64,000 nucleotides of DNA from Lepidodermella squamata (lineage: Eukaryota > Gastrotricha): positions 372,001-436,000 of the forward strand of contig JBLDXI010000010.1 of NCBI GenBank assembly GCA_047495785.1. Direction: 5' to 3'. Position numbers and translations under genes: made by a program. The stretch's first letter is position 1. Each line of letters starts with the position of its first letter. A model generated the notes under the pieces. The model was not told the origin of the DNA. It saw only the letters and a list, made by a program, of their open reading frames with translations, and ran no database searches. This document shows, piece by piece, positions 23,621 through 34,072 of the stretch.

Positions 23621-24877
23621 ATGTTCTTTTTTAAAGCAATTTCAGCAATCTGCTTGTTGTGGAAAATTAGTGGAGGATTAGACCAGAACTACGGCTTAGG
23701 GAATAAAAGCTACTCGAAAGAAATGTCTGATTACTTTTTCAAGGAAGTTTGTCCACTAGCTGCAGCTCGAGACTTAGAAATCGAAATGACCCAGCGACAC
23801 AGATTCAACGATTTTCCGATAAAGGTTGGCTTGTCAGTGGAACTATCGCGTGTCACAGAGATTAACGATCTTTCTCAAAGGTTATTCTTATTCATGCGAA
23901 ATAGCTTGATTTTTAAATTCATGGTTCATAGCCTATCTGTCTTTTGTTTCATAACCGTTTTATGGGAATTCCCGAAATTTGCTTGCGAACCCATTGACGA
24001 AAAAACGGAGCTTGGCCCGAATAATACCAATAACTACTCCGCATGGGTTTTGAGTGACACAGCAACGTCATGGACCCCAACAATTCAGCACACTAACTCT
24101 GTTAACGAAATTCTGCTTGTAAGAAAAGACTCAACGGAGATTTTCATATCACCAGGCACAGATCCTGTCACAGCTGAGATCGTGGAAGCGAGAATAGTCG
24201 AAACATACTGCGACGGATTTCACCTTCAAGTTTTCCCATTCGACCGCCTTGATTGCAGTATCGAGTTGGAACCCAGGGATGACCTCCTTTACATCGAGTT
24301 TTCGAAAATCACGTTCGAAATATGGTCAGATTCAAGGCTTCTAACAAAATCAGATATATGGGAACTGATTCCAGACTCGATTTCTTCCTCAACTTCAGTT
24401 TCTGCATGGAATTACTCACATGCGTCTTTGAGAATTTCCTTTCAGAGAAGGTACCACTACTACACCGGCAATGTCTTTATTCCACTGATCATCATGACCG
24501 TTCTTCAATTCGCTGCTTTTGTCATGGACCCAGCATGCCCTGACAGGCCCGTCTACTGCATGTCGGGTGTGCTAGCATTCTCCGTTCTCTTGACCATGGT
24601 TTTCCAACAGATTCCTCGAACTTCTGAGACCATTTATCTCATCGTTCTTTTGGAAATTCAGCTTTCTGTCTTTGCAGCTATTACTTGTTATTGCTTGATC
24701 ACAATGGTGATAGCGGGTAGTGAATGGGGTAGCCGCAAGACATGCATTTTGAAAAAGGCTCTGGAAATATCTTACGTGAGAATTCTCGACATTTTAGCTT
24801 TTCTCGTATCCTCAAGTCTTGTTTTCTTGATTGCTATGTCTATTATGCTTATCATGGCTGAAGGAATAATCGCCTAA
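23621..24877 (+). CDS. LGIC-2: divergent Cys-loop ligand-gated ion channel subunit, 401 aa
   Basis: I join 23621-23880 to 23932-24877, using the conserved phase-2 junction. The 51-bp intron has no in-frame stop, so an unspliced transcript would also be open and would add 17 residues between beta strands 1 and 2. The protein matches LGIC-1 in length and in all landmarks: signal-like N-terminus, WTPTIQHTN loop, 14-residue Cys-loop with FPFDRLDC, four membrane segments and a short M3-M4 loop. No loop B Trp or loop C Cys pair is present. The signal peptide (MFFFKAISAICLLWKI) differs from the other copies, so the true start could lie on another first exon. SDR-2 follows 1.06 kb downstream. Confidence 0.88.
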   Translation: MFFFKAISAICLLWKISGGLDQNYGLGNKSYSKEMSDYFFKEVCPLAAARDLEIEMTQRHRFNDFPIKVGLSVELSRVTEINDLSQRLFLFMRNSLIFKFMVHSLSVFCFITVLWEFPKFACEPIDEKTELGPNNTNNYSAWVLSDTATSWTPTIQHTNSVNEILLVRKDSTEIFISPGTDPVTAEIVEARIVETYCDGFHLQVFPFDRLDCSIELEPRDDLLYIEFSKITFEIWSDSRLLTKSDIWELIPDSISSSTSVSAWNYSHASLRISFQRRYHYYTGNVFIPLIIMTVLQFAAFVMDPACPDRPVYCMSGVLAFSVLLTMVFQQIPRTSETIYLIVLLEIQLSVFAAITCYCLITMVIAGSEWGSRKTCILKKALEISYVRILDILAFLVSSSLVFLIAMSIMLIMAEGIIA

Positions 24878-25712
24878 AATATTCCCTCCCCATGAGCCGC
24901 ACTTCAAGAAAGGGCCGATATTGAATTGTTCAAAAATGCAATAGCTGGCGTTTCTCTGTTATTGCACCCATTTTTTATTTGACAGTCTCAAATGTTAAGG
25001 GCGCTATTCTAGGCGCGCGACTCGTATTGTAAGCCTTGTTTGAGAGTCGTTGAAAAATTCGGATTTAGGGCTGTTTGCGTCGTCTGAAGGGGAATGATGG
25101 CAAATGAAGTCATTTGTTTATCATAACTTCTAAGATATAGTTTGAGAAAGCAATGAACTTTCATATGTCGTTTTGGCACTCCCTACGCACTAATATCTTT
25201 TAAATGGTTAAAAATTGTTGAATAAAATTCGACAGGGATATCCTTTTCACGACGAGAATAATCCTGTTTTTGATTTAGGCCTTTTAGCAAGCGGAGATAA
25301 TTTTTTTCTTGATATATTTTCCTTTTACGATAAGTGATGAGTAGCTTATCAATGCATCTTTGAATATGACAAATTTCGCAAAAAAGTGTGTTTAATAGTT
25401 TTCTCAAAATTACTATGGTTCTCCTACCAGCTACCAGATCAGATTTGATGATACGACTTATATGTGCAATTTATTCGAAGAGTCGCAATGAAGTAGTGTT
25501 CGTGCCCACTGGCCAGTAAAGTTTTTTTACAGCACAATCGCTGCTAAGAACTGCACACATAGGTACTGGTGAGTTTTTCCATTTGCATTGCCCTATTTTA
25601 TACATTCTCGTGGCAAAAATCTTTCTCTCTTCTCCTTTCAGAAAAGTCATACATGAATGCTAAGTGCTAAGTTTTGACCGAAATCAGGAATTTTTGACCG
25701 ACATCCAATACG
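24878..25712. other. LGIC-2 to SDR-2 spacer
   Basis: No gene. The segment about 25500-25660 (GCCCACTGGCCAGTAAAGTT through TCTCCTTTCAGAAAAGTC) resembles 34620-34769, the DNA just left of a 4.8-kb insertion, and so represents the uninterrupted version of that flank. Confidence 0.45.
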
Positions 25713-25935
25713 TTTGACCCTCTCATCCAATAATCGATGGATGAGATCCCTTGAGAGCGGGTGATGCGTCTTATTTTTAACACTCTTTTTCGACCTACAT
25801 AAATTTTGCCCACGTCTACAAATAGCGCATATTAAACGCCACTATCGCTATTTTACATAAAAACTCTCTTAAAGAAACCACTTGTTGCTTTTAACTCGCA
25901 GCTTTCACTTTGAACGCTTCCGAATACTCGTTTTG
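25713..25935 (+). promoter_or_regulatory. Conserved block upstream of SDR-2
   Basis: Same order of conserved words as before SDR-1 (TCTCATCCAATAATCGATGG, TTTTCGACCTACATAAATTT, GCCCACGTCT), at the same distance from the ATG. Probably promoter and leader. Confidence 0.5.
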
Positions 25936-25938
25936 ATT

Positions 25939-26930
25939 ATGCCATCATCTGTAACTCCAATGAGCGATTGGTCAATCGAGGGCAAGGTATGCATTGTCAC
26001 GGGTTCCAATACCGGCATTGGCAAAGCAACAGCATACGAGCTAGCCAGGCGAGGAGCAGCCAAAGTTATTCTAGCCTGCCGAAACACTCAAGCAGCCGAA
26101 GAAGCAGCGGCAGAAATCAGGTCAAGAATAAACTTCAAGGACCCTGCCGAGGCGTCGAAACGAGTGGTCGTCAAGCATCTTGATCTATCTTCTCTGGACT
26201 CTGTTCGTAAATTCGCTGCTGAAATCAATTCGTCTGAAACCGCCCTGCATATTTTGGTTAACAACGCCGGCCTGGGGCTGACTGATAAAAGGATAAGTGC
26301 TGATGGCTACGAGCTTACGTTTGCTACAAACCATTTAGGTAAAGCGATTTCAGGGCTCAACTGCCGCCTAATCATCAATTAATTTCTAACACAGGTCATT
26401 TTCTTCTTACGAATCTTTTGATCGATTTGCTGAAACGGTCTGCACCAAGCCGGGTGGTTAATGTGGCGTCTGGGTTGTATACATTAAGCTGGCCTTCTGG
26501 GTTCGATGTCGAAGATCCTAATCAAGAGAAAGGTTCATTTGGCGGAAATCGGGCATACAGTCAATCGAAACTCGCGAATATCCTACATGCAAGAGAACTC
26601 CATCGAAGACTGAACGGCAGTGGGCCTGGCAATGTGCCTAGTTCCGGTGTTTCTGTGTTTTCTCTACATCCTGGCGTTGTGAAGACTGATATCCTGCGGT
26701 ACCGCACAGGCTGTAGTGCATTTTTCGCGCGCATCTTGACCTCCGGCGCTGTGACAGTGGAAGAAGGAGCTAAGACGAGCCTGTATTGCGCATCCCAGCC
26801 TGGGATCGAGAAGCATTCTGGGCTGTATTTTGACAGTGAGAATTTGAAGTCAACCTGGAGAATCGCCCAAGATGACGCCAAGGCCAAAGCTCTTTGGGAG
26901 TTGAGTGAGAAGTTAGTTGCTAAAAAATGA
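25939..26930 (+). CDS. SDR-2: short-chain dehydrogenase/reductase, retinol-dehydrogenase-like, 311 aa
   Basis: I join 25939-26338 and 26395-26930 (56-bp phase-1 intron); length and intron position equal those of SDR-1. The landmarks are intact: TGSNTGIG, ILACRN, LVNNAG, the catalytic Ser region VVNVAS, YSQSK and LHPGVVKTD. It is very close to SDR-1 in sequence, including the intron, so the pair is a recent tandem duplication or has been homogenised by gene conversion. The predicted role is NADP(H)-dependent oxidation or reduction of a small lipophilic substrate. The start ATG is fixed by homology among the three copies. A truncated SDR 3' end lies 150 bp downstream. Confidence 0.93.
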
Positions 26931-27084
26931 ACCGTATAGAACCTAACCTATAATTGTTCTGTATCGCATTTCGTCTTTTATGATTATGTTTCTTCCATAA
27001 CTGATAACTGTAAAGGTTTAATTAAATAAATGAATAATAAATATTATCATTCTGCTTAAGATTTAAATTCCATCTGGGTCATAG

Positions 27085-27185
27085 CCCGAGGCCAAAGCCC
27101 TGTGGGAGATGAGTGACATATTAGTCACGAAAAAATAAAATTTGTTTGTCACGCGAAATTATTTTATTAGGCCTAAAATAATTGA
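27085..27185 (+). pseudogene. SDR 3'-end remnant
   Basis: GAGGCCAAAGCCCTGTGGGA and the following codons read EAKALWEMSDILVTKK and a stop, matching the SDR C-terminus (KALWELSEKLV). The DNA after the stop (AATAAAATTTGTTTGTCACG, AGGCCTAAAATAA) matches the SDR-1 3' flank rather than that of SDR-2. It is the leftover of a fourth SDR gene, probably lost by unequal exchange. Confidence 0.75.
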
Positions 27186-27305
27186 CAGCGCATGCGTTTA
27201 CATCTGCGTTAATGAGTTCTCTGACACAATTCTGGGCGAAAATAATAATTATAGGCTACTGGTGTCCCCAAAGTCGCGCGGTCGAATGTAAAAACCTGAA
27301 TAATA

Positions 27306-27500
27306 TGAAGTGCACACTTGTTTGTTTTTTCAAGCTTTTACACACCGCCATCGTGGCTTTCAAGCATCGCGGCATCAGTAAAATAGGTCAAAAATTGCCG
27401 GTCATTCAAGTGTTAGCGAGCCCGAATGCTCGTGTACAAATTTATTGAAATAACAGGGCAAATTGTTTGACCGCTTCGCCATTTTACAAGCTATTTACCA
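27306..27500 (+). repeat. Duplicated SDR downstream flank, copy 1
   Basis: This stretch (ATCGCGGCATCAGTAAAATA, GACCGCTTCGCCATTTT) matches about 41217-41400 downstream of SDR-3, showing that the duplicated unit extended past the SDR 3' end. Confidence 0.5.
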
Positions 27501-27639
27501 ATAATTATAGAATTATATTTTTCAAAGCCGGTAAATCAATTCGTTACAGGTGACAAGTAAACAACCATTTGTTTGTGCATCTTCACTAACACAGCGCTAG
27601 TACTAAGACTGCAAGTTATTGAGTTAGTCCAAATTGTTC

Positions 27640-28300
27640 CACTTTCTTGTATACGGCCCTACATAAAAATTGTATACCTCGTTCCAATCCATGGTCCAAG
27701 TATTTCAAATCACGGTCAAAGGCCTATGCAATCTCTCCGTTTTATCAACTTGAAAGCGGCAAAGACTAAGTGGAAAACTAGCATGAAAACTAGAATCGCC
27801 AAAAACTAGCACGATAGTGGACCGATCAGATTTTCGATTGTCACAAATCGCAGCCATAATTTTACAAGCAAAAAAGACCCAAATTATCTCACAAAATTAA
27901 GATGGCTTTGTAACGCGCTACACGAGTGCTCGAAAAGTGTCGTACCCGGGGATCGAACCCGGGCTGCCTTTCTGAGAAGGCACGGCTCTAACCGACACAC
28001 ACTCCGTGTTCGCTTACGCGGTTGGAGGGGACCAGGAGGAGAGATGGGAGGTGGACTCGCTCCCTATAGGCTTGATCTATCAATTATTCAACAAGATTTT
28101 GAAGCTTCGTGCCTTCTCTTCCACTATTTATAAAACTAAATCGGTAACTGCCACGACCGGCCGCACGTAATGCTACTGAGCTCAACAGCTAGACGGCCGC
28201 CAAAAATGTTTCGACCGAGTTTGCGCAACATTGCATTAAAGAATTCGGCCGTGAAACGGTAAAAAGGCAATGCCTGAAACAATAAACTGTTTTTAAAGCG
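27640..28300 (+). repeat. Interspersed repeat family R1, copy 1
   Basis: Shared with 31915-32170 (+, partial) and 35440-36020 (inverted). Diagnostic words are ATTGTATACC, CCGTTTTATCAACTT, CGCCAAAAACTAGCA, GATCAGATTTTCGAT and GCACGTAATGCTACTGAGC. No ORF is shared among the copies. This copy contains an extra insert of about 160 bp with a tRNA-like sequence (27908-28070). Confidence 0.65.
27936..28012 (-). tRNA. tRNA-like sequence, probably a tRNA pseudogene or SINE head
   Basis: On the - strand, GGTTCGATCCC flanked by CCCGGG repeats is a perfect T-arm/B box, and CGGTTAGAGC upstream resembles the 3' half of a D-arm. The anticodon stem is imperfect (GCCTT/AAGGC leaves a 6-base loop) and the acceptor halves do not pair at the right distance. 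I therefore call it tRNA-derived, not a functional tRNA. It sits in an insert of about 160 bp absent from the related repeat at 35.7 kb, consistent with a SINE. Confidence 0.4.
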
Positions 28301-28304
28301 GCCA

Positions 28305-28400
28305 AGAGTTCTTCCGCACGGCTATCATGCAAAAAATTAGTGAATCGAACGAATGTATAACGGAACGAATGTTTGCACTTTTACCGAAGTTTGCTTTTTC
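28305..28400 (+). promoter_or_regulatory. Conserved LGIC upstream block before pseudogene B
   Basis: Carries GAGTTCTTCCGCACGGCTAT, GTGAATCGAACGAATG and ACGAATGTTTGCACTTTTAC, very close to 32668-32770. It belongs to a broken LGIC copy. Confidence 0.4.
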
Positions 28401-28456
28401 ATCAATAACTTCATTCAGCATAAACCGCTCATCACTTGATTAAGCAAAGCTCTGCG

Positions 28457-28847
28457 ATGCTCTTTTCCAGTTTTATTATTAAATTATATAGCATTTCTTG
28501 CTGCTTGTTTTTTAGCTGCAAGCCGCCGTGGAGAAGTGGACGAGGGCTACGGCTTGAGAAATAAAAGCTACTCTAAGGAGATGGCTGATTACTTCTACCG
28601 GGAAGCATGCCCATTAGCCGCGGCTCGAGACTTGCATGCAAAATCGAGCTAGTTCTCGATTGTCCTTAAGATTGTTCTTTCAGAGTCAGTCTTGCATTTT
28701 GAAAAAGGCTATTGAAATTTCTTACGTGAGAATTCTTGACATCATTGTTTCATTGTTTCATTGTTTCTTGACATCATGGCCATCTCTGTTTCCTCAATTC
28801 TTGTTTTCTCGATTGCTATGTATATTTGGCTTATCATGACCATTTAA
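28457..28847 (+). pseudogene. LGIC pseudogene B (internal deletion and frameshifts)
   Basis: The 5' part encodes the familiar NKSYSKEMADYF and CPLAAARDL motifs after a frameshift in the signal peptide. The sequence then jumps, through a scrap resembling the pre-M1 region, to ILKKAIEISYVRILDI and M4, so most of the ligand domain and M1-M3 are deleted. The M4 region has a small duplication of CATTGTTT. The ancestral gene was closest to LGIC-4 by its upstream sequence. Confidence 0.85.
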
Positions 28848-29352
28848 TTGAGCTGGTTTCAATTTCAAAAAAGTCAACCAGCGAGCTTTGCGCATTGAGA
28901 ATTAATTGTTGGTAAATGATTAAATAAATGCTAAATAAAATAAATGAGTAAAAAGCGTCCTTTTGGTCCTTTTGAGTAAAAAGCGTCCAAGGTGAATTTT
29001 GTTTGTTTACTTAAGAGCTCGGATATTGCTCCTTAAGTTATGCAGTCGGCACCCTTGTCTTTCTGTCGTCTTTCTGTCAGCTCCCTTGATCACCACCTAG
29101 TATAACAAGCACTTATTGCGTCCTTCAATGCATCCTTCATTCTTCGGAATGTTTTCAGCGTCGCCGGAAATTATGACTGATTCACGCTAGAATTCAGAAG
29201 TTTAATCAAAATGTGTTCAACTATGTAAGCAGCAATGTCGATATCGTCGAGTTAAATTAAAAGGGAAGTTTGCCTTTTCAGTTTTATGAAAGCTAGGTAT
29301 TCGCACGACCGAAAGGGAATACTGTCAAAATATTCAATAATTCGATAGTAAA

Positions 29353-30589
29353 ATGCTTCGTTTTACACTATTTATTACAGCTTGCTTGTTAGGTGTAAGC
29401 CGTGGAGACGAGAACTACGGCCTGGGAAATAAAAGCTACTCGAAAGAGATGTCGGATTACTTTTTCGGGGAGGCTTGTCCATTGGCTGCAGCTCGAGACT
29501 TACAAATCGAATTGGTTCAGCGACGCAGATTCAAAGACCTGCCGATTAAGGTTGGTGTGTCAGTAGATCTTGTGAGGGTCACTGAGATCAATGATCTTAC
29601 TCAAAGGTGATTTTGACTAAAGCTGAATGCATACCGCTTTAATGTCGCTGTTTAGCCTGTCGGTTTTCTGTTTCATATCGGTTTCCTGGAATTTTCCGAA
29701 ATTTGCATGCAAACCTATTGACAAGAATGCGGTATTAGGTCCAAATAATACTAAAAACTACGATGTATGGGTCGCCAGTGACACAGCAACGTCTTGGACC
29801 CCAGAAATACAACACATCAACTCTGTCAATGAAATTCTGCTGGTAAAAAATGAGGCCGCTCAGATTTTCATAAGAGCAAGCGAAGATCCTGTCATGGCAT
29901 ATATACTCGAAGCGAGGATAGTCGAAACCTATTGCGACGGATTCAACTTGGAAGTTTTTCCATTTGATCGAATCGACTGTAGCATCAAGTTGGAGCCTAG
30001 AGATGACCTACTTTACATCGAGTTTTCAGACGCTACCTTGCAGCTTTGGCCAGGTTCAAAGCTGCTAACAAGATCAGACATTTGGGAACTTATTCCAGAT
30101 TCGACATCGTCGTCAATCTCCTTGTCTGAGCGGAACTATTCGCTTGCTGGTCTGAATTTGTCTTTTCAGAGAAAGTACCATTATTACACCGGCAACTTAT
30201 TCATCCCGATGATAATCCTTACCGTCCTCCAATTCGCCGCTTTTATCATGGACCCAGCCTGCCCGGATAGGTCTGTCTACTGCATGTCGGGCGTGCTTGC
30301 TTTCTCAGTCGTTTTGACCATAGTTTTCCAACAGATTCCTAGAACTTCTGAGACCATTTATCTCATCGTTCTCATAGAAATTCAGCTTTTTGTTTTCGCA
30401 GCCATCACTTGCTATTGCTTGATCACGATGGTGATAGCGGGTAGTGAATGGGGCAGTCGCAAAACTTACATTTTGAAAAAGACTGTGGAAATTTCTAACG
30501 TAAGAATTCTTGACATCGTAGCTTTTTCTGTTTCCTCGAGTGTTGTATTCTTGATTGCCCTTTCCATTTTGGTTATCATGACTAAGTGA
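29353..30589 (+). CDS. LGIC-3: divergent Cys-loop ligand-gated ion channel subunit, 395 aa
   Basis: I join 29353-29606 to 29656-30589 (49-bp phase-2 intron). The signal peptide is short (MLRFTLFITACLLGVS). The Cys-loop is CDGFNLEVFPFDRIDC, again 14 residues, and the M2 segment is CMSGVLAFSVVLTIVF after DRS. There is no loop B Trp and no loop C Cys pair. M3-M4 is about 24 residues and M4 ends in IMTK. Compared with its paralogs, DRP before M2 is DRS here. No SDR follows; the next gene is LGIC-4, so this copy lacks its partner or lost it. It is expected to form part of a plasma-membrane pentamer; the ligand is unknown. Confidence 0.9.
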
Positions 30590-31914
30590 ATTATCAACAA
30601 TTTTTATTAAAAGTGTGTCCCGTTTTTTCGATTTTTTGAAATCTCTTATGATAAACTTTTCATTCATTAACAAATAAATTGAGCTAATCTAAAATTATTA
30701 AAATGTTGTAAAAGTAATCAATGTGATAGTCTGTTCAAAATCTCGAACCGCCAGAAATGATTGGTTTTGATTAATCGTTCAAGAATAATAAGTGATCGGA
30801 AATAACCTGATTTGTTTACTTTTCCAACCACTCGATGCTAATTTATCACAACATCTGGTGTCCATGGCGTTTACAGCCTTAGCCGGGAGTAGGGCGTAGG
30901 ACCTGGATCTTAAAACTAGCTCCATATGCATACCAGACCTTTATCTTAAAATGCTCTCATCTCTCATGCTTAGTCGCTGACGTTACACATTGACGCTTCT
31001 TCATAGCAATCGGTTTGATATCCAGCCTGAAGAAGCCTGAAGCCTGATTGCCCCGAAGAAACTTGAATAAATATAAAGCCAAGCTTCAGCGCTTATAATC
31101 ATCCTTCTTAAAAAGTATCAACGTAGTCTGAGGTGGTAAATCCTCTATTATTCTTCCCTCTACTCGCGGCTTCATGATCTAAAATTGTCATTTTCTTATA
31201 AACGGTGAATAATGAGACCACCGTTGATTGATTTAGTGACGGGTCATGAAAGCTGTATGAAGCGAAGTAAGCTGGCAATGAACCATATCTTCAGTCGACG
31301 TCCCGACAAGTTCGCCATGTGCACTGATATTGATCCATGTTTTGTTCTCCGATAAACTCCTCCCGAAAAAAATCAAAGCTGATCTCAATTTGGCGATTGT
31401 TATACATCTATTTATCGAAATCAAGAGGTTTGGCGAGATCAAAATTGATTTGGAAATTGTCGAGGATTCTAATCCCTAATATTAAGGCCGATTCGCTTTA
31501 CTCGATTTGCTCATCCCCGATCTTTCAGGAAATTTCACACAAAGTCTAAGAATTACGCGATGTGTGCATATTTCAGAGGCTCTATAAATATCGTCAATTG
31601 ATGCAGTGGGCAGTGGGTAGCAAACGTTTTTAAACGTGGGATTTCGGCCGCCCCAAAATGTCCCTAACTTGCCGCAACACTCTCAGCATCTCGAGCCGAC
31701 CGAAGCAACTGATTGTCTCTAAATCAACATTTCGATGAGAAAATTCAAAATTGAAACCTATTACCAATTTTCCACCGTGGCAGAGCATTTCTTTGGGACC
31801 ACCCACAAGCCCCACGCAGCCTACTCGATTTAAATAATTGATTCCAGTCTCAATCAATTCCGGTTCGGAGAATTCCAGTCAATTCCAGTTCTGGGGATTT
31901 TCATCTGAATACAT
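30590..31914. other. Intergenic with a dispersed repeat
   Basis: No gene is supported. About 31690-31772 is a second copy of the dispersed repeat at 288-375, with GAGAAAATTCAAAATTGAAA. The other open frames are short and unsupported. Confidence 0.4.
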
Positions 31915-32170
31915 AACACAATTGTATACCTTGATTGATCCGATCCAACCCATGGTTCCAAATAATTCAAATCACGCTCCAAAGTCTAATCTTCGTGTCC
32001 TCTCTTCCTCTATTTAAAAACAAATCGGTAACTGCCTCGACTTGCAGCACGTAATGCTACTGAGCTCAAAAGCTAGCCGGCCGCCAAAAATGCTTCGACC
32101 GGCGCACCGAGTCTGCGCCACAAGCATTGGTAAAAAGGCAATGCCTGAAACAATAAACAACAAACTGTTT
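31915..32170 (+). repeat. Interspersed repeat family R1, copy 2 (partial)
   Basis: Matches 27665-28300 with an internal deletion: TTGTATACC, CCATGGTTCCAA, AAATCGGTAACTGCC, GCACGTAATGCTACTGAGCT, AAAAGGCAATGCCTGAAACA. Its right end is interrupted by the foldback element at 32171. Confidence 0.6.
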
Positions 32171-32662
32171 TTAACACAATAACTGCCAAAAATAGACTGC
32201 GAGATCCGATATTTGGATCCAAATCCTGGGTCTGTCAAAAGTTCTTTTTTCGGGTCAACGGTGCTTCGTAGGGCAAAATGCCTGACGGCAAAACGTAGGC
32301 CATTACCCGGCGGTTCTTTTGTCACCAAATTTGGGGCCAAAGACTTCAAGGAACGCACAGAAATAAACTTGCTGAACCCCAGAAATTGTTGCGCCATAAT
32401 CTGGGTCTCATAATTAGGTCCAATTCTTGGGTCTGATTTTTGGCTCTGATCCAAAATTTCGACGTTATTTCACAGTCATGTTCAAAGAGCTAAGCAGCTC
32501 AGACCTTGTGGCCCCAAATTCGGTGTCAAAAGAACCGCCGGGTCATGACCTACATTTTGCCCTACGACGCATCGTTGACCCGAAAAAAGGAATTTTAACA
32601 GATCTAGAATTTGGATCCAAATATCCGATCTCGCAGTCTATTTTTGGCATTTAAAGTGTTAA
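32171..32662. mobile_element. Foldback MITE, 492 bp, inserted beside LGIC-4
   Basis: Left end TTAACACAATAACTGCCAAA; right end TTTGGCATTTAAAGTGTTAA. The arms extend inward about 160 bp, including AGACTGCGAGATC, TTGGATCCAAAT and AAGAACCGCC regions. The paralogous sequence at 28290-28310 (CTGTTTTTAAAGCGGCC) is the uninterrupted target, consistent with a TA or TTA duplication. No ORF. Non-autonomous foldback/MITE-type element. Confidence 0.8.
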
Positions 32663-32667
32663 TGGCG

Positions 32668-32770
32668 CCAAGAGTTCTTCCGCACGACTATCATGCAAAC
32701 AATTAGTAAATCGAACGAATGTATGACAGAACGGATGTTTGAACTTTTACCGAACCTTGCTATTCACACC
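32668..32770 (+). promoter_or_regulatory. Conserved block upstream of LGIC-4
   Basis: Contains GAGTTCTTCCGCACGACTAT, AAATCGAACGAATGTATGAC and AACGGATGTTTGAACTTTTA, shared with the blocks before LGIC-1 and both pseudogenes. The MITE insertion ends just upstream, so distal elements may have been displaced. Confidence 0.4.
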
Positions 32771-32815
32771 ATCGAAAAGCCCATTCAGCATAATTCGCTC
32801 ATGCAAATCTGTGCG

Positions 32816-34072
32816 ATGTTCTATTCCAGTTTTATCATTAAATTAGCATTCCTTTCGGCTTGTTTTCTAGCTGTAAGCCGTGGAGATCTAGACGAGAACC
32901 ACGGCCTGGGAAATAAAAGCTACTCGAAAGAGATGTCTGATTACTTCTTTGGGGAAGCTTGCCCATTGGCTGCAGCTCGAGACTTACAAATCGAACTGAC
33001 TCAGCGACGCAGGTTCAAAGACCTGCCCGTAAAGGTTGGTTTGAAAATGGATCTAGAGCGAGTCACCGCAATTAACGACTTATCACAGAGGTTACCTTGA
33101 ATTGATGATTGCCTATATTCTGAAAATTCCGATTATAGCTTGTCTGTTTTCTGTTTTATGAACGTTTTCTGGGAGTATCCACAATTTGCATGCAAACCCA
33201 TTGACGAAAAAACGGAGCTTGGCCCTGATAATACCAAGAACTACCCAGCATGGGTCCTCAGTGACACAGCAACGTCTTGGGCCCCAGAAATTCAGCACAT
33301 TAATTCTGTTGACGAGATTCTGCTTGTAAAAAAGGAAACAACGCAGATTTTTATAAGAGCAAGCAAAGATCCTGTGATTGCTGACCTCCTGGAATCGAGG
33401 ATAATACAAACATATTGTGACGGATTTCACCTTCAAGTTTTCCCATTCGATAGGATCGATTGCAGCATAGAGTTGGAGCCCAGAGATAACCTCCTTTACA
33501 TCGAGTTTTCGGAGGTTACGTTCCGACTTACGTCGGGTCCAAGGCTTCTAACAAAATCGGACATATGGGAATTTATTCCGGATTCAATTTCTTTCTCAAT
33601 CTCAGTTTCTGCATGGAATTACTCCCATGCGTCTTTGAGAATGTCCTTTCAGAGAAGGTACCACTACTATACCGGCAATGTATTTATCCCGATGATAATC
33701 ATGACCATTCTTCAATTCGCCGCTTTCATCATGGACCCAGCATACCCGGACAGGCCCGTCTACTGCATGTCGGGCGTGCTAGCCTTCTCCGTTCTCTTGA
33801 CCATTGTTTTCCAACAGATTCCGCGAACTTCTGAGACGATATACCTCATCGTTCTTTTAGAAATTCAGCTTTTCGTGTTTGCAGCTATTACTTGCTACTG
33901 TTTGATCACAATGGTGATAGCGGGCAGTGAATGGGGCAGTCGCAAGACTTTCATTTTGAAAAATGCTATGGAAATTTCTTACGTAAGAATTCTAGACTTG
34001 ATAGCTTTCTCAGTTTCCTCAAGTCTTGTTTTCTTGATTGCTCTGTACATCTTGGTTATCATGACAAAGTAA
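32816..34072 (+). CDS. LGIC-4: divergent Cys-loop ligand-gated ion channel subunit, 402 aa
   Basis: I join 32816-33090 to 33139-34072 (48-bp phase-2 intron). The ATG at 32816 aligns with that of LGIC-1; in-frame ATGs at 32801 and 32693 are alternatives. Signal peptide MFYSSFIIKLAFLSACFLA. Landmarks: WAPEIQHINSVDE, Cys-loop CDGFHLQVFPFDRIDC (14 residues between cysteines), IWEF, M1 starting near HYYTGNVFIP, M2 CMSGVLAFSVLLTIVF preceded by DRP, and a short M3-M4 loop. The conserved Cys in the DPACPD linker of its paralogs is Tyr here (DPAYPD). Its ancestral SDR partner appears to be SDR-3, now separated from it by a 4.8-kb insertion. Confidence 0.9.

Noticed and set aside
27936-28012. Functional tRNA gene
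   Set aside because: Acceptor stem halves do not pair correctly and the anticodon loop is the wrong size; kept only as tRNA-like.
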